A stretch of 64,000 nucleotides of DNA, taken from RBC038 sp041390625. GTDB lineage: Bacteria; Chloroflexota; Dehalococcoidia; UBA2979. Location of the stretch: positions 1 to 64,000 of the forward strand of contig JAWKPM010000006.1 of the NCBI GenBank assembly GCA_041390625.1, in the 5' to 3' direction. The notes beneath the pieces were generated by a model. The model saw nothing but the letters and a program-made list of their open reading frames with translations. It did no database searches and had not been told where the DNA came from. The position numbers and the translations under genes are program-made. Shown here in pieces: positions 8,512-17,560 of the stretch. The stretch's first letter is position 1. Each line of letters begins with the position of its first letter.

Positions 8512-8919
8512 TCAGGACGCGCGGAGGGCGGCGAGGGCGATCATGGCGGCAGCGGCGGCGAAGACGGCCACGGTCGTGAGCGCGATCTGGCGCGGTGACC
8601 AGGAGGTGCGCGGGGTCTCGCCGAGGTGGCCGTCCCAACCGGCTGCGCGGAGGTGCTGGCGGGCGTCCTCGATGGCGGCGGCGGGGACGGTGACGGCGTA
8701 GGCGAAGAGGGTGTCGGGGACGCGGTTGGCGACGACGTAGACGGAGGAGCGGTCGCCGAAGGCGGCGGCGTCCTCGACGGTGACGTGGGCCTCGATGTCG
8801 TGGGCGGCGAGGACGGCCTGCCAGCGCTCGGCGGTGGCGGCGTCGCGAGCGACCGCGGCGATCGCCCTCGGTCCGTCGACCCGGCGTCGTGCGCGCGTGC
8901 GGCCTCGTCGTTGCGCCAT
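8512..8919 (-). CDS. Small DUF2007-like protein with C-terminal membrane anchor
   Basis: About 135 residues. After a basic N terminus there is a ferredoxin-like segment resembling DUF2007 'signal transducing' proteins (replacement of one residue set by another is common there): 'AERWQAVLAAHDIEAHV' and 'IEDARQHLRAAGWD'. A single transmembrane helix of about 22 hydrophobic residues ends the protein, so it is probably tail-anchored. The open frame extends further upstream, but the ATG at 8919 leaves room for a divergent promoter region with the M16 gene. A TACCAT box lies 7 nt before this ATG. Function unknown. Confidence 0.65.
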   Translation of the reverse strand: MAQRRGRTRARRRVDGPRAIAAVARDAATAERWQAVLAAHDIEAHVTVEDAAAFGDRSSVYVVANRVPDTLFAYAVTVPAAAIEDARQHLRAAGWDGHLGETPRTSWSPRQIALTTVAVFAAAAAMIALAALRAS

Positions 8920-8960
8920 CACGTCGATGGTACGCCGTGGGGCGGAACGACGAATTGTCG

Positions 8961-8989
8961 TTGACCCCTCAGAAGGGCGCACGTAGCAT
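8961..8989 (+). promoter_or_regulatory. Promoter of the M16 peptidase gene (leaderless)
   Basis: TTGACC (8961-8966) and TAGCAT (8984-8989) are separated by exactly 17 nt, a good sigma-70-type promoter. The ATG is only 8 nt past the -10 box, so the mRNA would begin at or next to the start codon. Confidence 0.75.
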
Positions 8990-8997
8990 GCGGCCCC

Positions 8998-10263
8998 ATG
9001 CCAACTGTCGCGACGCTTTCCAACGGCCTGCGCGTGATCACCACGCACATGCCTCATGCCACCTCGGTGTCCGTCTCGGTCTACCTCGCCGCCGGCTCAC
9101 GATACGAGGCGGACACGGACGCGGGGCTCTCGCACTTCGTCGAGCACCTCTGCTTCAAGGGGACCGAGCGCCGACCGCGCCCGCAGGACGTCGCGATCGA
9201 GATCGACGCCATCGGCGGGACGATCAACGCGGCGACCGAGCGCGAGTACACGGTCTACTACGCCAAGGTGACGCGGGAGCACGCCGAGCGTGCCGTCGAC
9301 ATCCTGGCGGACGTGCTACAGCACTCGCTGTACCTCGAGCCCGAGATCGAGCGCGAGCGGGGCGTGATCCTCGAGGAGCTGGCCGCCGTCGAGGACTCGC
9401 CGGACGAGCAGGCGGCGCTGCAGCTCGATGCGATGCTGTGGCCTCGGCACCCGCTCGGGCGCGACATCGCCGGCACGCCGGCGACCGTGAAGGGGATCAG
9501 CGTCGAGCGGCTGCGCGCGTACGCGAGCCAGCAGTACGTCGCCAACGCCGCGGTCGTCTCGATTGCCGGCGCGCTGACCGAGGACGAGGCGCGGCGGCTC
9601 GTCGAGGACTCGTTCGGGCAGTGGCAGCCGGGGACGACGGCCGACTGGAAGCGCGCGACCGACCTCGTGGTCGAGCAGCGCTCGGGCGTGCTCGCGAAGC
9701 CGACGGAGCAGGCGCACCTCTCCCTCGGGATGCGCGGGCTCTCGCTGGAGGACCCGGACCGCTACGCGGCGGACACGCTGTCGGTGGTCCTTGGTGAGGG
9801 CATGTCCTCGCGCCTCTTCCTCCGCCTGCGGGAGGAGCTCGGGCTCTGCTACGACATCCACACCTTCGCGTCGCACCTGCGGGACACGGGCATGTTCGGC
9901 ATCTACGCGGGCGTCGACCCCGACAACGCGCGCGAGGCTGTGCGCGAGGTGGTGGCCGAGCTGCGACGCATTCGCGACGGCGTCGACGCCGACGAGCTCG
10001 AGCGCGCGAAGGGGCAGCTGCGCTCACGCGTGCTGCTGCGGATGGAGGACAGCCGGGCGGTGTCGGGCTGGTACGGCGCGCAGGCCATCCTCGGTCTGCC
10101 GTCGCTCACGCCCGACGAGGTGATCGAGCGTTCGGCGGCCGTCACGGCCGAGGACGTCTGCCGCGTCGCCGGCCGCCTGTTCCAGGACGAGGCTCTGCGT
10201 CTATCGGTGGTCGGTCCCTTCGAGGGAGTCGACCTCCTCGAGGGCGTGTCGCTCGACGGGTGA
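8998..10263 (+). CDS. M16 family zinc peptidase (processing protease type)
   Basis: This is a pitrilysin-family protein of 421 residues with the inverted zinc motif HFVEH (H46, E49, H50) and the distal Glu ligand E126, 76 residues later, as expected. The C-terminal non-catalytic half contains the typical 'GEGMSSRLF' and 'ELGLCYDI' segments. The length matches the single-chain mitochondrial-processing-peptidase-like group, which often cleaves short or misfolded peptides. The next gene starts within its stop codon (GTGA), so the pair is translationally coupled. Confidence 0.93.
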   Translation: MPTVATLSNGLRVITTHMPHATSVSVSVYLAAGSRYEADTDAGLSHFVEHLCFKGTERRPRPQDVAIEIDAIGGTINAATEREYTVYYAKVTREHAERAVDILADVLQHSLYLEPEIERERGVILEELAAVEDSPDEQAALQLDAMLWPRHPLGRDIAGTPATVKGISVERLRAYASQQYVANAAVVSIAGALTEDEARRLVEDSFGQWQPGTTADWKRATDLVVEQRSGVLAKPTEQAHLSLGMRGLSLEDPDRYAADTLSVVLGEGMSSRLFLRLREELGLCYDIHTFASHLRDTGMFGIYAGVDPDNAREAVREVVAELRRIRDGVDADELERAKGQLRSRVLLRMEDSRAVSGWYGAQAILGLPSLTPDEVIERSAAVTAEDVCRVAGRLFQDEALRLSVVGPFEGVDLLEGVSLDG

Positions 10264-10724
10264 GCACGATGCCTGATTCAACGAACGATGCAGCGCCGGG
10301 CGACCCCGAGCGCCTGACGATCGTCCCGCGCCTGGAGCGGCCGGGCGCCGAGCCTCGATATCTGCTCGTCCGGTGGCCGGACTGGCCGCCGCCGGCGATG
10401 CTCTCGGTCGTGCATCCCGCCGAGGGCGACACGCGCGCGGCGGTCGACAGCACGCTGCAGGCGCGGATGAGCGTGACCTGCCTCGAAGAGCCGCGGGTGG
10501 CCTCGGAGCGCCTCCCGGTGCGGATGCGGCATCCGCGCACGGGGCGCGAGGGTCCGGGCTGGCTGCGGGCTGCGGCGGTGCGCGTCGAGGGCGAGCCGGA
10601 GGCCGACGCGCTCCTCGATGCGGTGGTGGAGCTGAGCCTCGAGGACGCGCTCGCGCAGCTCGAGACCGAGGTGGAGCGCCGGCTGCTGCGGGCGGCGGCG
10701 GCGCTGTTCGACCAGCCTCGCTAG
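10260..10724 (+). CDS. Hypothetical protein
   Basis: This 154-residue protein starts at a GTG overlapping the M16 stop, so it is translated from the same mRNA. The first part reads like a beta-rich domain ('EPRYLLVRWPDWPPPAML'), with a helical end ('LEDALAQLETEVERRLLRAAAALF'). I recognise no catalytic motif and no signal peptide. Third-position GC content is that of its neighbours, so it is a real gene. Confidence 0.6.
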   Translation: MSTMPDSTNDAAPGDPERLTIVPRLERPGAEPRYLLVRWPDWPPPAMLSVVHPAEGDTRAAVDSTLQARMSVTCLEEPRVASERLPVRMRHPRTGREGPGWLRAAAVRVEGEPEADALLDAVVELSLEDALAQLETEVERRLLRAAAALFDQPR

Positions 10725-10806
10725 GTCCTCAACCTCGTCACGTCACGTATATGGCGGTGTGGTAACGTCGCGTGCCACCGGGCGGGGTGAGCAGGAGGCT
10801 AGCCAC

Positions 10807-11214
10807 GTGTTTCAGGAGTTTCGGCAATTCTTGCTGCGAGGGAACGTCGTCGACCTCGCGGTCGCGGTCGTCATTGGAGCCGCGTTCGGCGCGGTGGTCG
10901 ACTCGTTCGTGAGCAACCTGCTCACGCCGGTGATCTCGATGATCTTCGGTGAGCCGTCGCTGGCGTCGATGACGTTCCGCATCAACGACTCGATCTTCGC
11001 GTACGGCGCGTTCCTCGACTCCGTGTTCTCGTTCGCGGCGATCGCGGCGGCGGTGTTCTTCTTCGTGGTGAAGCCGGTGAACACGCTGATCTCGCGCTCG
11101 CGCCGGGAGCCGACGCCGGACCCCACGACGAAGCGTTGCCCGGAGTGCCTGAGCGAGGTGCCGATCGACGCGCGACGCTGCGCGCACTGCACGGTCGTCT
11201 TCGCCGCGGCGTAG
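10807..11214 (+). CDS. mscL: Large-conductance mechanosensitive channel with zinc-ribbon tail
   Basis: The start is a GTG preceded by AGGAGG (10793-10798). The 135-residue protein has the amphipathic N-terminal helix (FQEFRQFLLRGN), TM1 with the pore-lining 'VVDLAVAVVIGAAFGAVV', a periplasmic loop and TM2, as in MscL. Instead of the usual helical bundle alone, the cytoplasmic end carries a small zinc ribbon, C111-P-E-C114 and C125-A-H-C128, a variant seen in some high-GC lineages. MscL releases solutes on hypo-osmotic shock. Confidence 0.95.
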   Translation: MFQEFRQFLLRGNVVDLAVAVVIGAAFGAVVDSFVSNLLTPVISMIFGEPSLASMTFRINDSIFAYGAFLDSVFSFAAIAAAVFFFVVKPVNTLISRSRREPTPDPTTKRCPECLSEVPIDARRCAHCTVVFAAA

Positions 11215-11233
11215 CGGACACGAGCGAACAACG

Positions 11234-11262
11234 AACGAGGCCGCCCACTGGGCGGCCTCGTT
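11234..11262. terminator. Bidirectional terminator between mscL and groEL
   Basis: A perfect 13-bp stem (AACGAGGCCGCCC, 11234-11246, against 11250-11262) has a 3-nt loop. It lies between the convergent mscL and groEL ends and has TT/AA edges that could serve both strands. Confidence 0.8.
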
Positions 11263-11284
11263 GATCTCGCGCAGGGCGCGGGAG

Positions 11285-12916
<1,632 letters not shown>

Positions 12917-12922
12917 GGCAGC

Positions 12923-13252
12923 CTACTTCTTCCGCGTCGAGGCCTTGGCCGGAGCCTGGTCCTCGAGCCGTGCGAGCACGTCCTGGAAGCGGATGACGAT
13001 GTAGTCCTCGTTGTCCACGGTCACTTCCTGGCCCGTGTACTTCTGGTAGAGGACGCGGTCGCCGGAGGCGAGCTCGATGGTCTCCACGACGCCGGCGTCG
13101 TTCATCTTGCCGGGACCGACGGCCTGGACGATGCCGTGCTGCGGCTTCTCCTTGGCGCTGTCCGGGATCACGATGCCGGAGGCGGTGACCTCCTCCTTCT
13201 CGACCGGCTTCAGGACGATGTGGTCCGTCAGCGGCACGACGTTCGTGGCCAA
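12923..13252 (-). CDS. groES: Co-chaperonin GroES (Hsp10)
   Basis: The open frame runs far upstream, but the family start is clear: TTG at 13252-13250 with GAGGAGG 6 nt before it, giving 'ATNVVPLTDHIVLKPVE'. The 109-residue product has the mobile loop region 'ASGIVIPDSAKEKPQHG' and 'GDRVLYQKYTGQEV'. The C terminus carries a short Lys/Ala extension. It caps the GroEL ring. TTG is a rare start, here supported by both homology and the ribosome binding site. Confidence 0.96.
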   Translation of the reverse strand: MATNVVPLTDHIVLKPVEKEEVTASGIVIPDSAKEKPQHGIVQAVGPGKMNDAGVVETIELASGDRVLYQKYTGQEVTVDNEDYIVIRFQDVLARLEDQAPAKASTRKK

Positions 13253-13395
13253 GCTGTGCCTCCTCGAATCTTCCGACTGGTGCTGCTTCGCTTCACGCTG
13301 CTGCCCGGCGGTACACCCGGCAGCGTTCCCGGCCCGGCAGTGCCGGCGCGGTATACACACACAGAGGTCGGGGGTTCCCCGACGCGAACGGGATG

Positions 13396-13422
13396 TTAGC
13401 ACTCGCATTGAGAGAGTGCTAG
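13396..13422 (-). promoter_or_regulatory. CIRCE element (HrcA operator) of groES-groEL
   Basis: TTAGCACTC (13396-13404), a 9-nt spacer, then GAGTGCTAG (13414-13422). This is the classical CIRCE inverted repeat with one mismatch in the last base. It lies about 145 nt upstream of groES, so heat-shock repression by HrcA is expected. No hrcA gene is in the window. Confidence 0.95.
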
Positions 13423-13503
13423 CCCCCTCGGTGCAGACTCGGCGACGCTGCCTCGTGGGACTCGAACGGCTTCGGCGGCGCGTGCGCCGGTCGGTCGGTA
13501 GCG

Positions 13504-13519
13504 TACACGGAACCGTGTA
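13504..13519. promoter_or_regulatory. Perfect inverted repeat upstream of the HTH gene
   Basis: TACACGG-AA-CCGTGTA (13504-13519) is a perfect 7-bp inverted repeat centred about 28 bp before the ATG of the downstream HTH gene. This is a typical place and shape for an autoregulatory operator of an XRE-type repressor. The link is inference from position. Confidence 0.6.
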
Positions 13520-13539
13520 TGATCGCGCGGGAGGGTGTG

Positions 13540-13836
13540 ATGGCAGACGGGGCACCGGCGGGCGAGCCACCGGCGGCGGGGGGCTGGGACGCGACGCGGG
13601 TGCGGAGCCTGCGCGCGCACCTCGGGGAGACGCAGGCGGAGCTGGCAGAGCGGCTGGGGACGCGGCAGCAGACGGTCTCCGAGTGGGAGACGGGCGCGAG
13701 CCGGCCGCGCCGGATGTCCGGGCGCCTGCTGCACCTCGTCGCGGAGGAGTCGGGGTTCTATGAGGTCGGTGGCGGCGGGGACACACCGACGCGCCTCGAG
13801 GCCGGCGCCTCGGATGGCGACGAGCCGGCCTCGTGA
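13540..13836 (+). CDS. XRE-family helix-turn-helix protein
   Basis: A small DNA-binding protein of about 98 residues. A Cro/C1-type HTH spans 'VRSLRAHLGETQAELAERLG' and 'RQQTVSEWETGASRPRR'. The N terminus is a disordered Gly/Ala/Pro stretch and the C terminus is acidic. The ATG at 13540 is preceded by GGGAGG and fits better than the upstream ATG at 13519, which overlaps the inverted repeat. Its stop overlaps the GTG of the DUF2851 gene (GTGA), so the two are co-translated. It probably regulates this small operon. Confidence 0.85.
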   Translation: MADGAPAGEPPAAGGWDATRVRSLRAHLGETQAELAERLGTRQQTVSEWETGASRPRRMSGRLLHLVAEESGFYEVGGGGDTPTRLEAGASDGDEPAS

Positions 13837-14912
13837 CGGCGGTGCGCGCGGCGGCGGATGACCGGCTGTTGGAGCACGAGCTGACGGCGGCCTGGCTGAT
13901 GGGGCGCGTGCCGGCGGAGGCACTGCCGTGGCCGTTGCTGCGACCGGGGCGGGCGGGGCGGGGGCCGGGGCCGGACGTGCGCGAGGCGGCCTTCGTCTTG
14001 CCGAGTGGTGTCGTGCGCAGCGGCGATGTCGAGGTGCACCTGCGCGCCTCGGACTTCCTGGCGCACGGGCACGGCGGCGACCCGGCCTACGCCAACGTCA
14101 TCGTGCACCTCGTGTGGGACGGCACCGGAGCGGGGGAGGTCGAGGCGCTGCTGCCGGGGCTGCAAACCGTGGTCCTCGGGACGGCGCTGGGTCAGAGCGC
14201 GGAACGGCTGCGGCGACTCGTGCGGGCGGGGCCGAGCGGCGGGGAGCCGTGCGCGTCGATGGTCGACGAGGTCGGAGCGGAGACACTGCGGGCGCGCGTG
14301 CGCCTCGAGGGGCGACGGCGGCTGGCGGAGCGTACATGGCGCGCGGCGGACCTCGCGGCCCGGCTCGGGTGGGACGGGGCGTGGGCGGCGCTGGTTGAGC
14401 GGGCCTTGAGGGCCTCGGCGGGGCGCCGCGCGGAAAGCGATGATCAGCGTGCCGAACTGATGCGGCGCCTCGATGAGGCGCTCGGAGACGAGCCGCTGCG
14501 GGCGCTGGCGGGGCTGGCCGGGGACCGCACCGAGCTCGTGGCAGCGTTGCGGGCGGGTGGGGCGATCGGCGCGGCGCGCGCGGCCGAGGTGGGATGGAAC
14601 GCGGCGCTGCCGCTGCTGGCCGCCTATGCGGCGGCGTATCAGGACGTCGAGCTGGCGGGGCGGACAGCGCGCCTCGCGGCGGGGTGGCCGGCGCCTCGGC
14701 CGTACGGGCGCACGCGCGCCCTCGAGGGCTCGATCGATCCGGCGGGGTCGGCCCGTCGCGGTGGCGGTGCGCTCTGGGCGCAGGGGCTGCTGCACCTGCA
14801 GGACCTGTGGTGCACGCGCGGGGGCTGTGGCGCGTGTCCGCTGTCGAGCGGGTCGATGGAGCAGCGGGGTGGCCTCGCCTCGGGCGGGGTCGCGGCGAGG
14901 AGCGGGGCATGA
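13833..14912 (+). CDS. DUF2851 family protein
   Basis: The 359-residue protein matches the DUF2851 pattern: 'GPGPDVREAAFVL', 'SGDVEVHLRASDFLAHGHGGDPAY-NVIVHLVW', and a C-terminal Cys cluster 'WCTRGGCGACPL' that may bind a metal. Family function is unknown. The conserved Asp/Glu-Val-His core and its metal-like cysteines suggest an enzyme, possibly nuclease-like, but that is speculation. It is sandwiched by overlaps with the HTH gene before it and the dehydratase/VOC gene after it. Confidence 0.82.
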   Translation: MTAVRAAADDRLLEHELTAAWLMGRVPAEALPWPLLRPGRAGRGPGPDVREAAFVLPSGVVRSGDVEVHLRASDFLAHGHGGDPAYANVIVHLVWDGTGAGEVEALLPGLQTVVLGTALGQSAERLRRLVRAGPSGGEPCASMVDEVGAETLRARVRLEGRRRLAERTWRAADLAARLGWDGAWAALVERALRASAGRRAESDDQRAELMRRLDEALGDEPLRALAGLAGDRTELVAALRAGGAIGAARAAEVGWNAALPLLAAYAAAYQDVELAGRTARLAAGWPAPRPYGRTRALEGSIDPAGSARRGGGALWAQGLLHLQDLWCTRGGCGACPLSSGSMEQRGGLASGGVAARSGA

Positions 14913-15583
14913 GCATCGACGACGGGATCAGCCCGGCCGAGTTCGAGGCCGCAGCCGGCGTGGGGGAATGGAGCGTGCTCGGCGACGGGGCGTGCTCCTA
15001 CTTCGAGACCCGCTCGCTCGCCCTCGGGGCGCGGCTCGTGGAGGCGATCGCCGCGATTCCCGGGATGGAGGCGCACGCGCCGGACATCGACGTTCGTCCG
15101 GACGGGGTCACCGTGCGGCTGATCACCGTCGAGGACGGCGCGTACGGGTTCAGCCGGCGGGACGTGGAGCGGGCTCGCCGGATCTCGGCGGCGGCGCGCG
15201 GCCTCGGGCTGTCGGGCGACCGCTCGCGCGTGCAGGGGCTGCTCGTGATTCCCGGCGGGCCGGACCGCGCGGCGATCCGGCCGTTCTGGCAGGCGGTGCT
15301 GGGCTACAAGCCGCGCGCCGACGAGCCGGAGACGGACCTCGTTGATCCTCGCAACCGCGGGACAGCGCTGTGGCTCGAGCGCATGCAGGCGCCGCGTGCG
15401 GACGGCGGCGGCGCGATCCACCTGGCGGTGTGGGTGCCGCCGGAGCAGGCCGAGGCGCGGGTGGCGGCGGCGCTCGCGGCGGGCGGGCGGCTGGTGCGCG
15501 ACGACTTCGCGCCCTCGTGGTGGACGCTGGCGGACGCGGCGGGCAACGAGTGCGACGTCGCGACGACGCGGGAGCGCCGATGA
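14909..15583 (+). CDS. Pterin dehydratase-like domain fused to a VOC (glyoxalase) domain
   Basis: The ATG overlaps the DUF2851 stop (ATGA). Residues 1-100 resemble 4a-hydroxytetrahydrobiopterin dehydratase, but the HHP-D/E...TH pattern reads 'AHAPDID' and 'LITVED', so two of three catalytic His are missing. Residues 105-224 are a VOC domain ('GLLVIPGGPDRAAIRPFWQ', 'GGAIHLAVWVP', 'DAAGNECDVAT'). This two-domain family is common in Actinobacteria, where it is annotated simply as VOC protein. The dehydratase half is probably structural or a binding domain. Confidence 0.8.
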   Translation: MSIDDGISPAEFEAAAGVGEWSVLGDGACSYFETRSLALGARLVEAIAAIPGMEAHAPDIDVRPDGVTVRLITVEDGAYGFSRRDVERARRISAAARGLGLSGDRSRVQGLLVIPGGPDRAAIRPFWQAVLGYKPRADEPETDLVDPRNRGTALWLERMQAPRADGGGAIHLAVWVPPEQAEARVAAALAAGGRLVRDDFAPSWWTLADAAGNECDVATTRERR

Positions 15584-15611
15584 GGGGCGGCGCAAGCGCG
15601 CCGCAGCGGCC

Positions 15612-16142
15612 TCAGTCCTGGCGTACCTGGCCGAGCGTCGCGGCGAGGCCCGCGGCGAGCTGATCCTTCTCCTCGGCGGAGAGGCGCGCGTTCGGGTGCG
15701 CGATCAGGTACTGGAAGGGCGGCATGCTGCCCTCGCGGACGGTCTCGACGGCCTCGCGGACGCGCTGGGGGCGGTCGAACTCCGAGAAGTTGAGGATGTG
15801 TCGTGCGCCCTCGACGTCCGACTGCACGAGCCATGAGACGGGTGCGATGTTCGAGTACCAGGGCCACTCGACCTCGTTGCTGTGGCAGTCGAAGCAGGCG
15901 CGATCGGCGAGGTCGCGCGTCTGGGCGGAGTCCCAGGTGGGCTCACCCGTGATCGGCGGGTTCGAGTGGTCCCGGCCGTACGGGACGAGCTGGATCACCA
16001 GCCCGACCGCCAGTCCGGCGACGGCGAGGCTGGCGACGGCGCGCGGCCATGCCAGCGGGCGCCACGCCTCGCGGCCGATGCGGTATGCGACGACGCCGAG
16101 CGCGAGCCCGGCCAAGCCTGCGACCAGCTGAAACGCGATCAT
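15612..16142 (-). CDS. Heme-binding domain membrane protein
   Basis: About 176 residues from the ATG at 16142, which has GGAGG 8 nt upstream. Two N-terminal membrane helices are followed by an extracytoplasmic 'Haem_bd'-type domain with one c-type heme motif, CFDCH, and the family signature 'WPWYSNIAPVSW' and 'LNFSEFD'. Such proteins are probable small c-type cytochromes. The leader in front of the ATG is part of the 46-bp direct repeat that also precedes the neighbouring HNH gene. Confidence 0.88.
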   Translation of the reverse strand: MIAFQLVAGLAGLALGVVAYRIGREAWRPLAWPRAVASLAVAGLAVGLVIQLVPYGRDHSNPPITGEPTWDSAQTRDLADRACFDCHSNEVEWPWYSNIAPVSWLVQSDVEGARHILNFSEFDRPQRVREAVETVREGSMPPFQYLIAHPNARLSAEEKDQLAAGLAATLGQVRQD

Positions 16143-16148
16143 CTTCGA

Positions 16149-16194
16149 CCTCCGCCATCCACCGTCGGGCCGAGGTGAGGTTGGGGCAAGGACC
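16149..16194 (-). repeat. 46-bp direct repeat, copy 1 (leader of heme-binding gene)
   Basis: This 46-bp stretch is repeated at 16854-16900 with one substitution and one inserted G. Read on the minus strand it contains TTGCCC and ends in GGCGGAGG, the ribosome binding site of the heme-binding gene. The two copies bracket the HNH gene. Confidence 0.9.
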
Positions 16195-16215
16195 AAGTGC
16201 TTAAACGGTGGGTGA

Positions 16216-16863
16216 CTATTGGATGGCGTCGCGCTTCGCGAGGTTGTGGCGTGCGCACAGGATCTGGATGTTCTCGGAGACCAGCGACGATCCGCCACGA
16301 GAGAACGGGATGACGTGGTCGAAGTGAAGGTTGTCACTGCTCCCGCACATGACGCACCGGCCACCATCTCGCCGCCAGACGGCCAGCTTCACCTGCGATG
16401 GGATGACGCGGGTGGGCTCAGCGTCGCCGCGAGGCGTCGCCGCGACGGCAGCGGCGCTGTCCAACTCCAGCCGAAACTTGCAGACTTCCCGCGCCCAGAC
16501 GGCTCGATCCAGGCGTCCTGAAGCCGGAACGCGCCGTTGTAGACCCACACTCCGGTGTGCAGCTTCTCGTAAGACGCGGACGACCTCCGAGGGCGCCTGC
16601 CCGCTCTTCGACAGCCGAATTGCATCAAAGAACAGGCCGTTCTGAGTTCGCCGCCCGTTGATTTCAAGAGGCTGATCGACCGTCTTCGGGTCCGGCACGC
16701 TGGCGGACCGTGGCAAGTCGTGACCCTCGTAGACGATTGTCCGCCCCTCGTCTTCAACTTGATCGCGATAGGGAGCATTCGGCCGTCGGCTCATCAAGAC
16801 GACGGAGTACTGACCGCCGAGGCGGTAGTTCATGCCCCGCTGCAGGCTCGCTCCCTCCGCCAT
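16216..16863 (-). CDS. SRA-like/HNH endonuclease with two compensating frameshifts
   Basis: Residues 10-100 resemble the YDG/SRA-type domain found in front of HNH nucleases ('GGQYSVVLMSRRPNAPYRD', 'IVYEGHD', 'QPLEINGR', 'TQNGLFFDA'). The last 60 residues are an HNH domain (C-x2-C, 'LHFDHVIPFSRGG', 'NIQILCARHN'). Between about 16571 and 16490 the open frame reads nonsense, while another frame encodes the expected 'YEKLHTGVWVYNGAFRLQDA'. An extra T near 16571 and a missing base near 16490 restore the frame. The product therefore has about 27 wrong residues and is probably impaired, unless these are sequencing errors. The first codons lie in the flanking direct repeat. It may be a restriction or homing-type nuclease. 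Confidence 0.8.
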   Translation of the reverse strand: MAEGASLQRGMNYRLGGQYSVVLMSRRPNAPYRDQVEDEGRTIVYEGHDLPRSASVPDPKTVDQPLEINGRRTQNGLFFDAIRLSKSGQAPSEVVRVLREAAHRSVGLQRRVPASGRLDRAVWAREVCKFRLELDSAAAVAATPRGDAEPTRVIPSQVKLAVWRRDGGRCVMCGSSDNLHFDHVIPFSRGGSSLVSENIQILCARHNLAKRDAIQ

Positions 16864-16900
16864 CCACCGTCGGGCCGACGTGAGGTTGGGGCAAGGGACC
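16854..16900 (-). repeat. 46-bp direct repeat, copy 2 (upstream of HNH gene)
   Basis: This is the second copy of the leader repeat and contains the HNH start codon. It lies 27 bp after the stop of the preceding hypothetical gene. Recombination between the copies would delete the HNH gene and join the heme-binding gene to its probable original upstream neighbour. Confidence 0.9.
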
Positions 16901-16927
16901 CGTCGCCGGGCGGCAGGGGACCAACGG

Positions 16928-17320
16928 CTACGGCTGTTGAGGCTGCTGCTCGGCGTAGTTCGTCAGGGCGACGATGGCGTTGTAGGCGTAGCTGGCGTAC
17001 TCGGCGGGGGCGAGGTCCTCGATGGGGATGCGGAGCTCGTGGCGGGTGGAGGCAGGGTCGGAGACACCGAGGGCGAGCTGGTCGGCATCGACACCAATCT
17101 GGAGCTCGTAGAGGCCGCCGTCCTCGCCGACGACGACGCAGCCGCGCTCGCTGCCGCCGACGCCCTGCACCTCGATGCCGTTCGAGAACATCGTGCCGGG
17201 GAAGGTGGGGAAGGGGTCGATCTGGCCCGCGGCGGTCTCGAGGATCGTGCGGAGCTGGTCGGCGGTCCGCTGCATGACGGCATCGGCCTGGGCGCGCAGC
17301 TGGAGCGGGTCCTGTGCCAC
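16928..17320 (-). CDS. Hypothetical protein
   Basis: About 130 residues from a GTG (17320) with GAGGAG 6 nt upstream. It is cytoplasmic with no signal peptide: a helical N terminus ('LRAQADAVMQRTADQLRTILE') then beta-rich segments with 'VVVGEDGGLYELQIG'. I do not recognise a family. The same frame stays open for 1354 codons upstream, but that stretch is antisense to real genes and is not coding. It is divergent from the PP2C-like gene. Confidence 0.7.
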   Translation of the reverse strand: MAQDPLQLRAQADAVMQRTADQLRTILETAAGQIDPFPTFPGTMFSNGIEVQGVGGSERGCVVVGEDGGLYELQIGVDADQLALGVSDPASTRHELRIPIEDLAPAEYASYAYNAIVALTNYAEQQPQQP

Positions 17321-17560
17321 GTTCGGCTCCTCGGTTGGTGTGCGGCCTCGGCGGTGCGTTCGCGATCGTGCGGTGCGGGCGACGCGGGGCCAGTATGCTA
17401 CCGGCAGCGGGGTGACGCGAGAACGTGCGGCGCGCGGGCACGGCGCCGAGGCGGGTGCGCGCACTCCGCCGACGTGCGCCCGAACGCTCCCTCCACCGGT
17501 CCACGCGTCCGCGCCCATCTCGGCCGGACGTGAGCGGCCGGCTGCAGCGATGGACGGTGC

